Of a stretch of 64,000 nt of DNA, positions 55,960-63,542 are shown one piece after another. A program made the position numbers and the translations under genes. Under the pieces are notes generated by a model. The model did not search any database. It was not told where the DNA came from and worked only from the letters and a program-made list of their open reading frames with translations. Source of the stretch: Acidobacteriota bacterium (GTDB lineage Bacteria; Acidobacteriota; Blastocatellia; Chloracidobacteriales; JADJPF01); the NCBI GenBank assembly GCA_016213785.1, contig JACQZQ010000128.1, positions 1 to 64,000 of the forward strand, in the 5' to 3' direction. How positions within the stretch are numbered: position 1 is the first letter of the stretch; each line of letters starts with the position of its first letter.

Positions 55960-56060
55960 TCCACTTCGGCATTTCTCCAACCATATTCACTTACTTAAAT
56001 AAACTTAGGTTGAGAACTTTGCGCCCTGCGCTTTCACCACAGGTTGCTCTTATCGGTGGA
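55960..56060 (-). promoter_or_regulatory. c-di-GMP-I (GEMM) riboswitch aptamer
   Basis: Read on the minus strand, the segment shows the GEMM-I consensus in order. P1 5' strand TCCAC (56060-56056) comes first, then CGATAAGAGCAACC. P2 is closed by CCTGTG/CGCAGG with a GAAA in the loop, followed by the conserved GGCGCAAAG. P3 is TTCTCAACC/GGTTgGAGAA, enclosing CCTAAG at one side and TATGG at the other. The conserved ATGCCGAAG and the P1 3' strand GTGGA (55964-55960) close the fold. The pattern matches GEMM-I aptamers as remembered from Geobacter-type sequences. It lies in the leader of the TPR-like gene at 54872. The expression platform (55820-55959) shows no obvious terminator, so control may be at translation. 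Confidence 0.82.
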
Positions 56061-56283
56061 CTACCTTTTATGTAGTCAATTAAATTTTGTTATTAATTGT
56101 AAAGTAAAATTTTTGTTAATTTTGTTAACTAAGCTACTTGGCATTCTAAATATCCTATCAACAAAAAGCAAGTTTTTTTTTCATTAAAATTAAAGATTTT
56201 TCCTGCTATCCCAACTATTTACTTCTGTTTATAATAAACTGTCCTTACAATGCGAATTACTACCTATTACTTAAAAATATCTT
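56061..56283. other. divergent promoter region of riboswitch gene and hyuB
   Basis: AT-rich spacer between the riboswitch (minus) and hyuB (plus). No gene, repeat or confident promoter was found. Together with the leader at 55820-55959 it makes up the 464-bp gap between the two coding regions. Confidence 0.4.
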
Positions 56284-57867
56284 ATGAATTTCTCTAATAT
56301 AATTGATCCTATAAAGCTAGAAATATTTAAATCTCTCTATCGTTGCGTAGCAGAAGAAATGGGGTTAGTATTAAAACGTACCGCATTTTCACCTAATATT
56401 AAAGAACGGCGTGACTATTCTTGTGCAGTATTTGGAAAAAATGCAGAACTGATCGCTCAAGGGGATCATATGCCGGTACACTTAGGTTCTATGCCTATGT
56501 CTGTTATAGCAGCTATTAAAGAACAAAAAATGTTAAAAGGTGATGTAGTTATATTAAATGATCCTTTTAAGGGAGGAACTCATCTTCCTGATTTAACAAT
56601 GATTGCACCTGTGTATATTGGTAAAAACACTAAACCTAGTTTCTATGTTGCTAATCGTGCTCACCATGCTGATATTGGGGGTTCAACTCCAGGATCTATG
56701 GGACAAGCAAATGAAATCTATCAAGAAGGCTTACGTATCCCTCCTATTAAGTTAATAAAAGAAAACCAACTTGATAAAGATATTAAAAGTTTATTTTTAA
56801 GCAATGTACGTTTAGCAGAAGAAAGAGAGGGGGATTTAACGGCTCAAATAGGTGCTATTTCTACAGGAATTAACCGTCTACAAGAAATTATAGCTCGTTA
56901 TGGTGAAAAACAATCCCTAGCTTATGCAAACCACCTTATAGCCTATTCTGCACGGATGATGAAAGACCGACTTATAGATTTACCCAATGGAACATACTAT
57001 GCCGAAGATTATCTAGATGATGATGGGAATACAGATAAACCAATAAAAATAGCTGTAACTATTACAATTAAAGATGATGTAGCACATATTGATTTTAGTG
57101 GAACAGATAAACAATGTAGTGGGCCAATTAATGCTGTTTTAGCTATAACGGTTTCAGCGGTTTTTTATGTTTTTCGCTGTTTACTTAAAGATTCTACACC
57201 AGCTAATGCTGGTATTTTAGAGCCAATAACTATAACAGCACCCTTAGCAACAATAGTTAATGCTGTTTTTCCATCGGCGGTTGCAGCAGGTAATGTTGAA
57301 ACATCACAAAGGATTGTGGATGTACTCTTAAAAGCCTTATCCCAAGCTTTGCCTAATGAAATTCCAGCCGCTAGTCAAGGAACTATGAATAATTTGACTA
57401 TTGGAGGAATAAACACTCTCACAAATCAAGAATTTGCTTATTATGAAACTATTGCTGGAGGAATGGGAGCGCGTCCAATGGCTCCAGGCTTAAGCGGAGT
57501 CCATACCCATATGACAAACTCGCTTAATACCCCTATAGAGGCTTTAGAATATGCTTATCCTTTACGAGTAAGACGTTATAAACTACGAGCTAATTCTGGA
57601 GGTAAAGGACAATTTCAAGGTGGAGATGGTATTATTAGAGAGATTGAACTTCTAAGCCCAGCACAAGTTACACTGCTTTCAGATCGCCGTAAATTTGCAC
57701 CTTATGGTTTAAGTGGCGCAGAAGCAGCTTTACCTGGAAAAGCCTATATAATTACAAATAAAGGTACCGAAAACTTATCTAGTAAACAATCTATTAAGCT
57801 TAATAAGGGTGAGAAGATTGTTATAGAAACTCCTGGAGGCGGGGGTTATGGTTTAGTAAAAGACTAA
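56284..57867 (+). CDS. hyuB: hydantoinase B / 5-oxoprolinase-type subunit
   Basis: 527 residues matching the HyuB family along its length: LEIFKSLYRCVAEEMGLVLKRTA, DPFKGGTHLPDLTM, NRAHHADIGGSTPG, GMGARPMAPGLSGVHTHMTN and VETPGGGGYG near the end. HyuB works with HyuA in ATP-dependent opening of hydantoin or 5-oxoproline rings, or as the beta part of acetone-carboxylase-like enzymes. No hyuA is adjacent, so the partner must lie elsewhere, or the function differs. The ATG lacks a strong Shine-Dalgarno sequence. A signal-peptide protein gene follows at 21 nt. Confidence 0.92.
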   Translation: MNFSNIIDPIKLEIFKSLYRCVAEEMGLVLKRTAFSPNIKERRDYSCAVFGKNAELIAQGDHMPVHLGSMPMSVIAAIKEQKMLKGDVVILNDPFKGGTHLPDLTMIAPVYIGKNTKPSFYVANRAHHADIGGSTPGSMGQANEIYQEGLRIPPIKLIKENQLDKDIKSLFLSNVRLAEEREGDLTAQIGAISTGINRLQEIIARYGEKQSLAYANHLIAYSARMMKDRLIDLPNGTYYAEDYLDDDGNTDKPIKIAVTITIKDDVAHIDFSGTDKQCSGPINAVLAITVSAVFYVFRCLLKDSTPANAGILEPITITAPLATIVNAVFPSAVAAGNVETSQRIVDVLLKALSQALPNEIPAASQGTMNNLTIGGINTLTNQEFAYYETIAGGMGARPMAPGLSGVHTHMTNSLNTPIEALEYAYPLRVRRYKLRANSGGKGQFQGGDGIIREIELLSPAQVTLLSDRRKFAPYGLSGAEAALPGKAYIITNKGTENLSSKQSIKLNKGEKIVIETPGGGGYGLVKD

Positions 57868-57888
57868 ATAAAACTATAGGAGAAAATT

Positions 57889-58734
57889 ATGAAATTTGTA
57901 CAAATTTTTTTATTACTTTTTGTTATTTTATTTTCTCTAGAAACTATTTTTGCTGCTAATGAAAAACAAAAATTAAATTTTAAAGATTTAGAATTAGAAC
58001 TCTCAACAACAAAACAAGAATTTCTTTTACTTGAACCTATTCAATTAACTGTAAAACTAAAAAATAAGCGTGGAGAAGCAATAATGCCTAATTCCTCGCC
58101 TGAGCTTAAACAAGAAGATGTGCAATTAAGAGTTTCTTTTGAGGATAAAAAAATAAAACTCCCTGAACTATCTAACTCTATTGCATCATTAATGTCTTAT
58201 GAAAAAATCCTTACATCAGAAAGAAAGCTCCAGTATCAAATAATTCCTCGTGGAGAAGTTTTTTTATCTTCTGGTGAATATTCTTTAACGCTGGTTTTTT
58301 ATAAAGGAAAAGAGCGACTAATGTCTAATTCTTTGGCAATTAACGTAGTTAAGCCTCTTGGAATGGATAAAGAAGTTTTTGATAGCCTAAAGAGTCTTCC
58401 TAATTTTATATCTCTTCTAGATACTCCAGGAGTATCTGAAGAAGCTAATTTAACAGATAAACTAGAAAAACTTGTTAGAGATTTTCCTCAGAGTGTCTAT
58501 ACTTCCTATATTATTTTTAATCTAGCTGAAATAGATTTTTCCTTAGGCAATTATAATCAAGCAATTAATAAACTAGTTAGTTTATCAAATAATGAAGAGT
58601 TTCCATTTTTTGAAATAGTCTTACAACGCTTAGAAGAAATCTACACTAACAATAATGATAGTTTTATGGCTGATTATTACAGGAAAAAACTTAATAAAAG
58701 AGATCTAAGAAATACAATAATTATGTCATTTTAA
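57889..58734 (+). CDS. secreted protein with C-terminal TPR-like helices, unknown function
   Basis: 281 residues. A signal peptide (about 3-21) is followed by a beta-sandwich-like region (about 30-155: FLLLEPIQLTVKLKNKRGE, SSGEYSLTLVFY). A helical C-terminus has a TPR-like pair (IIFNLAEIDFSLGNYNQAINKLVSL). The ATG is preceded by AGGAGA. It lies 21 nt downstream of hyuB in the same direction. The family is not recognised. Confidence 0.7.
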   Translation: MKFVQIFLLLFVILFSLETIFAANEKQKLNFKDLELELSTTKQEFLLLEPIQLTVKLKNKRGEAIMPNSSPELKQEDVQLRVSFEDKKIKLPELSNSIASLMSYEKILTSERKLQYQIIPRGEVFLSSGEYSLTLVFYKGKERLMSNSLAINVVKPLGMDKEVFDSLKSLPNFISLLDTPGVSEEANLTDKLEKLVRDFPQSVYTSYIIFNLAEIDFSLGNYNQAINKLVSLSNNEEFPFFEIVLQRLEEIYTNNNDSFMADYYRKKLNKRDLRNTIIMSF

Positions 58735-58758
58735 GTCTAGAAAATAGACCTAAAAACT

Positions 58759-59748
58759 TTATTGTTCAGGCATTGGATACATAGCTTTCTTTGGAGTATC
58801 TCCAATAAATAATACTTCATCTGAGCGTATTCTTAAATGAAAATAAAGTAGAAGTTTAGTAGTAAAAAATATTGGTAATATTGTCAACACTACAATAGCA
58901 GAAATTATTTCACTAATAAGACTAGCTATGGTTTGAGGCAAAATTAATTTTAATGAAAATAAAAGTATTAAATTTATTATAATTTGCACACCAGTAAGAC
59001 CTCCAATCCAAATTAGTCCAAAAAGCAGAGGGATACCAATATTTATTCTTGCTAAAGCCTTGCTGCGGTCAAGAGCATTGCCAAAATATTTTTCTTCTAT
59101 AATTGCAACTTCAGGAACAAATAAGCCTCTAGGAAAAGTATAAATACCACCAACAAGGCATAGGAAGAAACCCAGAGATTGATATAGTTGCCCCATAATA
59201 CTTGTAAGTGCATATTTCCAGCCTCTTTCAAAAATAAATTTATATGAACTAAAGATAGAAGCATTTTCCCCACGATAGCGGTCTAGGATAGATTTTGTTA
59301 TAGCACCTGACATAATCGGCCAAAGAACTATTGAGGCAATCAAAGTAGCAAAAACCGATATGAGTGTAAAAATGGCTATAGTTATAGGAGAAAATAAAGT
59401 AGCAGCAAAAACAAGAGCTAAGCTAGGTAATATACTAATTAGCATAATAGGAGTTTGCCCTAGTAAACAAACCTTTAAGAAAAGCCCAAAATTGCGTGAG
59501 TAAAGTGTAATGGCTTCTGGCAAGATACGAAAAAGATCGCTTACTGGGACGTTTTTATCAAAAGGGCGTGCAGTTTGTTGAAATTGTTGATAACGAGCAG
59601 CATCTTCTTGTGGAAGCGCTTGAGCAACAATTAAAGCCTGACAGCGCATACAAGTAGCAGTAAATGGATCAAATCGGTCTGCTTGATGACAAACTTCACA
59701 ACGAGATTGAGCGGTTTGTTCTAAAACTTGAAATTTTCTTTCATCCAT
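58759..59748 (-). CDS. zinc-ribbon polytopic membrane protein
   Basis: 329 residues. An N-terminal zinc ribbon (CEVCHQADRFDPFTATCMRC, residues about 16-36) is followed by about six transmembrane helices from residue 95 on. The membrane part resembles the DUF975/glycerophosphoryl-diesterase-membrane-domain type (helices flanking DRSKALARINIG). The ribbon closely matches that of the protein at 34686-35261. The ATG is preceded by GGGGA. It lies 48 nt downstream of fabI in the same direction. Function unknown. Confidence 0.8.
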   Translation of the reverse strand: MDERKFQVLEQTAQSRCEVCHQADRFDPFTATCMRCQALIVAQALPQEDAARYQQFQQTARPFDKNVPVSDLFRILPEAITLYSRNFGLFLKVCLLGQTPIMLISILPSLALVFAATLFSPITIAIFTLISVFATLIASIVLWPIMSGAITKSILDRYRGENASIFSSYKFIFERGWKYALTSIMGQLYQSLGFFLCLVGGIYTFPRGLFVPEVAIIEEKYFGNALDRSKALARINIGIPLLFGLIWIGGLTGVQIIINLILLFSLKLILPQTIASLISEIISAIVVLTILPIFFTTKLLLYFHLRIRSDEVLFIGDTPKKAMYPMPEQ

Positions 59749-59796
59749 AATAATCCCCTAAAATTTAATCTGCTACTTGTAGCAAAAATCCTAACT

Positions 59797-60564
59797 CTAC
59801 ATTCCCATTATGCTATAACCCCCATCTACATAGAGAGTTTGGCCTGTTATACCTCTAGAGAGGTTGCTTAGCAGAAATAACCCTGCATCAGCAACTTCAC
59901 TTAACTCAGTATTTTTCTTAAGTGGAGCTTTCTGACGATGGAATTCTAGCATATGAGAAAAGCCAGAAATGCCCGCAGCGGCTAAAGTTTTTATTGGGCC
60001 AGCAGAAAGAGCATTAATTCTAATTTTTTCTGCTCCAAGGTCATAAGAAAGATAGCGTACACTTGCTTCAAGTGCAGCTTTAGCAACTCCCATAACATTA
60101 TAATGAGGAACAACTTTTTCTCCTCCTAAGTAAGAAAGAGCTAAAATTGAGCCTCCACTCTCTTTCATTAAAGGACGTGCCGCCCTAGAAAGTGCTGTTA
60201 AAGAGTATGAACTAATATCTTGGGCAATACGATAACCTTCGCGAGAGGTAACAATATAATCACTTTCAAGCTCATGTTTAAGTGCAAAAGCAACAGCATG
60301 AACTAAAAAATCTATTTGCCCCCATTCTTTTTGGAGTTTATTAAAAGCCTCATCAATTTGTTCATCACTAGTTACATCTAATTGAAGTAGTAAAGGGTTT
60401 TCTAGTTTTGTTGCTAGTTCTTGGACATTTTCTCCAAAACGTTCATTTTGATAAGTTAGTGCTAGCTGTGCACCTTCTTGAGCAACACGTTGAGCAATTG
60501 CCCAAGCAATCGAACGCCTATTAGCCACACCTACAATTAAACCTTTTTTTCCTTGCATTAACAC
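59797..60564 (-). CDS. fabI: enoyl-[acyl-carrier-protein] reductase (NADH)
   Basis: 255 residues. It reduces trans-2-enoyl-ACP in the last step of each fatty-acid elongation cycle. Features of FabI: GVANRRSIAWAIAQ nucleotide-binding opening, LSYLGGEKVVPHYNVMG with the catalytic Tyr, AKAAL with the catalytic Lys, and SAGPIKTLAAAGI and GQTLYVDGGYSIMG near the end. The start used is GTG 60564, which has GAGG 10 nt upstream; ATG 60558 is an alternative two codons in. It is an essential-type gene. Confidence 0.95.
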   Translation of the reverse strand: MLMQGKKGLIVGVANRRSIAWAIAQRVAQEGAQLALTYQNERFGENVQELATKLENPLLLQLDVTSDEQIDEAFNKLQKEWGQIDFLVHAVAFALKHELESDYIVTSREGYRIAQDISSYSLTALSRAARPLMKESGGSILALSYLGGEKVVPHYNVMGVAKAALEASVRYLSYDLGAEKIRINALSAGPIKTLAAAGISGFSHMLEFHRQKAPLKKNTELSEVADAGLFLLSNLSRGITGQTLYVDGGYSIMGM

Positions 60565-61088
60565 AATAGTTTTTCCTCTATAAAATAAAAATATTTGGTT
60601 TATCTAAATATTTTCTAAATAGAAAACCAGATTTAATTAAAAAAGTTATTAGACCATTTACTATATAGCCAGATCAAGCTTACATAGCTTAGTTGTTTTT
60701 GACTAAAAACCCAAAACTTAATTAGGTATTTTGCTAATAAATAGAGCATCCGTTTAGTTTATTAAAATTGACATTATCAGACTAATATTTTTAGATTTTA
60801 ACTTTATACCATTAATAATCTAGAAAAAAATATAGATATCTGAGTATGAAACTTTTTTGTGCAAAATGCTATAAATTAGTTAATAACATAAAGTTAAATA
60901 ACTTTATAACATCTTTTCCACAAATTTTTCCACAGACTTTGTGGAAAAAAAGAGAGGATTTTAATTCTTTTATTTTCTAGCTTCTGTTAATATTCAGCTA
61001 CCTTTAAAAACAGATACAAACAAACCAAAAATATTCAAAATTTTGCACCCATCCTAAATCAAGTACTTTATTTTTGAAGGAGAAGCTA
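60565..61088. other. AT-rich divergent intergenic region with DnaA-box-like sites
   Basis: No gene. Most of it is 75-80% A+T by eye. At 60914-60948 three 9-mers fit the relaxed DnaA box TTWTNCACA (separate entry). The right end holds the AAGGAG site of the small gene at 61089. Confidence 0.5.
60914..60948. promoter_or_regulatory. three DnaA-box-like 9-mers
   Basis: TTTTCCACA occurs at 60914-60922 and 60926-60934, and its reverse complement TGTGGAAAA at 60940-60948. They fit the relaxed box TTWTNCACA but not the strict TTATCCACA. The outer pair also forms an inverted repeat. They might bind DnaA, form a hairpin, or be chance in AT-rich DNA. Confidence 0.3.
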
Positions 61089-61421
61089 ATGCTACCTAAA
61101 GATCTAACTCCAGCAGTAATTGAGAAGCTAAAAAAAACGGCTGAAACTTATCCAGCTGGCTCAGTACCAGAAAATTTTGACCCTCTAAAATTTTCCTTTC
61201 GTTCAAATACGGGTTTTGTTGTAAATATAACTTTAGATAAGCGTAGTAAAAGTCCTTATTGGCTATTAAGTATGTCTTTCCCTTCTCGTCCACCTACAGA
61301 CGAAGAAGCAAAAGATACTGTAGCAGCATTTTTTGGGGTAGAAGGCACAGAAAAAGCAGGAAAAATTCTAATGCCCGAAGGTGGTAATCCTAATATAGTT
61401 TACTATAGACTTAGCGCTTAA
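61089..61421 (+). CDS. small conserved-looking protein, unknown function
   Basis: 110 residues from ATG 61089, preceded by AAGGAG 6 nt upstream; an in-frame TTG at 61074 would lie before that site and is rejected. No signal peptide or transmembrane segment. It contains FSFRSNTGFVVNITLDKR and YWLLSMSFPSRPPTDEE; the composition suggests a compact alpha/beta domain. It is followed by a strong bidirectional terminator. I recognise no family. Confidence 0.72.
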   Translation: MLPKDLTPAVIEKLKKTAETYPAGSVPENFDPLKFSFRSNTGFVVNITLDKRSKSPYWLLSMSFPSRPPTDEEAKDTVAAFFGVEGTEKAGKILMPEGGNPNIVYYRLSA

Positions 61422-61442
61422 TAAAAAATTATCTATCAAAAT

Positions 61443-61472
61443 AAAAAGGCAGAAAACTTTTTCTGCCTTTTT
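61443..61472. terminator. bidirectional intrinsic terminator
   Basis: A 13-bp perfect stem (AAAAAGGCAGAAA and TTTCTGCCTTTTT) with a 4-nt loop and T-runs on both strands. It sits between the convergent small gene (21 nt after its stop) and the MFS gene. Confidence 0.93.
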
Positions 61473-61504
61473 AATTAAAGCAAGCATTACAACTTCTAGA
61501 AAAC

Positions 61505-62794
61505 CTATTGAGCAACTAAAACAACTTCTTTATCAAATTTTCTCCACCAAATTACTACTAACAACCAAAGTACACCAACTACCACAGCAGCTAAAGCATT
61601 ATAAAAAGTAGCTTGTTGTGGGGAAACTCGCCAAACATCAATAACCCGCCCACTAAGACTAACCGAAATAGCCATTGATAAAGTAAAAAGAGCATTATCT
61701 ATAGCAAATAACCTACCTCTTATATGATCTTCAGTAAGTTTTTGTAATAGTGTTGTACTAAGCACCCAAAGAAGGCTTCCACAAGCAGTAACAAAAATTA
61801 TACTTAATGAAACAAGCCCTAAATTAGGTGAGATTGACCAAAACCAAAAAAATAACCCTCTTAAAGAAAAAGCCGCCAAAATAATATAAACAGCACTTAA
61901 AATGCTAGTTCTAAAAAGCCAACCTGTAAAAATAGCACCTAAAAGTGCTCCCATACCATGAACACCATAAAGAATGCCCACAGAAATAGCTCCATCTTGA
62001 CCTATAGGGAAAACGCTTTGACCATAAATTACTGATAATAACCAAACCCCTCCAGCGGTTGTACTAATACCGGCTTTAACTAATAATACAGCTAGTACTC
62101 GAGGGTTTTTACGTAGGTAAGGAAAAATTTCTGAAAAACCACTACCAATATTATCAATTTTTCCACCTTCAGTAGTTGTATGTATATCTCTTTCTACTTT
62201 TAGCCTTAAAATTAAGCCAGCAGAAACTAAAAACGATGCTGCATCAACTACAAAAGCAACTTGATTACCATATAAACCAGAAATCACCCCACCTAATGCA
62301 CCTCCTATAGCCAAAATAGTTGACCAAGTAACCCCAGAGAGTGCATTAGCATGAATTAGTTCTTCGCCTTTTGCTACATTAGGTATTATTGCGGCTCTAG
62401 CTGGTTCAAAAAATGCAGTAACAGAAAATTGCAGGGTTGAAAGTACATAGAGTAGCCAAAGTTGATTAGGGTGACGAATAGTAAGAAGCCCTAGAACTAC
62501 AACAAAACGTATTAAGTCACAAGCAATCATTACTTTGCGTCGATCAAAACGATCTGCAACCATTCCTGCAAATGGACTAAGCAAAAACATTGGTAGCATT
62601 TGCAAAATAACTAGCCAGCCTGTATCTTGAGCTTGCCCAGAAAAAGTTTTAATAATTTGTACTAGTGCAACAAAATTAAGCCAATCACCTAGCTCACTAA
62701 CAATTTGTGAAAGCCAAACTTTTCTAAAACTAGCATTATATCTAAGTAATTTCCAGTATCCGCTAGATGCTGATGCTGATGTATTTTCTTTCAT
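61505..62794 (-). CDS. MFS transporter (MFS_3/EntS-like exporter)
   Basis: 429 residues, about 12 transmembrane helices. The group signature is seen in FRKVWLSQIVSELGDWLNFVAL at the start and in MVADRFDRRKVM, the MFS loop motif between helices two and three. The family contains siderophore- and drug-exporting proteins such as EntS; the substrate here is unknown. The gene directly follows the DinB-like gene (8-nt gap) and the two are probably one operon, ending at the terminator at 61443. Confidence 0.9.
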   Translation of the reverse strand: MKENTSASASSGYWKLLRYNASFRKVWLSQIVSELGDWLNFVALVQIIKTFSGQAQDTGWLVILQMLPMFLLSPFAGMVADRFDRRKVMIACDLIRFVVVLGLLTIRHPNQLWLLYVLSTLQFSVTAFFEPARAAIIPNVAKGEELIHANALSGVTWSTILAIGGALGGVISGLYGNQVAFVVDAASFLVSAGLILRLKVERDIHTTTEGGKIDNIGSGFSEIFPYLRKNPRVLAVLLVKAGISTTAGGVWLLSVIYGQSVFPIGQDGAISVGILYGVHGMGALLGAIFTGWLFRTSILSAVYIILAAFSLRGLFFWFWSISPNLGLVSLSIIFVTACGSLLWVLSTTLLQKLTEDHIRGRLFAIDNALFTLSMAISVSLSGRVIDVWRVSPQQATFYNALAAVVVGVLWLLVVIWWRKFDKEVVLVAQ

Positions 62795-62802
62795 TATAAA
62801 AA

Positions 62803-63249
62803 TTATTCTCCAAACTGCCTTAAATGGTGATCAAGGTGTAAATAAGCCCATCGTAACCATTCTGTTTCGGTCATTTCTCCAAATATAGGGTGTTGTTTCC
62901 AGGCTAAATCCCTTTTTATTGCTCTATCTATAAATATTTTTAATTCTTTTAGGTCTTTTTCAAATTCTTTTGGAGGAGTTCCACCTTTTTGTTGGTCTAG
63001 CTCTGGTCTTGTTTGAACCCCTTTAACCCAAGGAATAGGAACATAAAGAGCAAGCCATTTAACTAAAGTACGACCAAATATATTAGATTTTAATGCTACA
63101 TCTTTTTCACCTATAACGGCTTTAAAAGAATCATTTAAGTGACAAATCATTTGATGAGGAGTCATTTTTCCCCAACGTCTTATACTATTATGTTTAAGTT
63201 TTTCTAGTCTTAATAATATTTCTTCTGTATTTGTGCTCAATATTTTCAT
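62803..63249 (-). CDS. DinB/DUF1569-like protein
   Basis: 148 residues from ATG 63249, preceded by AGGAGG 5 nt upstream; a longer frame from 63318 has no such site. It has the DinB-type four-helix pattern with candidate metal-ligand histidines in TPHQMICHLNDS and LHLDHHLRQFG, typical of DUF1569. Members are metal-dependent transferases or thiol-linked enzymes; the function here is unknown. It is co-transcribed with the MFS gene. Confidence 0.85.
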   Translation of the reverse strand: MKILSTNTEEILLRLEKLKHNSIRRWGKMTPHQMICHLNDSFKAVIGEKDVALKSNIFGRTLVKWLALYVPIPWVKGVQTRPELDQQKGGTPPKEFEKDLKELKIFIDRAIKRDLAWKQHPIFGEMTETEWLRWAYLHLDHHLRQFGE

Positions 63250-63359
63250 AACAGCCTCCTGTAGCCCAATAAACGGCAAATTAAGCCCATTAGATTTTAT
63301 TTTTTCCAGTAAAAGCAAGCCATTTAGGCTGACTTAAAGCTATCTGAGGCTATCAAAAG

Positions 63360-63393
63360 CTTAGCGCTAAGATCTTGATGCACTTAAATCAAG
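63360..63393. repeat. palindrome and small hairpin in divergent spacer
   Basis: The perfect 12-bp palindrome CTTAGCGCTAAG (63360-63371) is followed by CTTGAT/ATCAAG (63374-63379 and 63388-63393). They lie between the divergent DinB-like and phosphodiesterase genes, a plausible operator site, unproven. Confidence 0.4.
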
Positions 63394-63542
63394 CGGGTTA
63401 TAGTTAATGTTTTATCTTCTTTTAATATTCAACTTATTATCATATTCAGTGTTTAATTTAACATTGTAATATTTTTGACCCTATTTTTATTATTGAATTA
63501 AATTGATTAAATTAATTAAAGTTTGTTTTTTTGGAGTAGGAA

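Noticed and set aside
60565-61088. Replication origin
   Set aside because: There are only three relaxed DnaA-like boxes and no dnaA, dnaN or gidA neighbour, so it was kept only as a low-confidence site.
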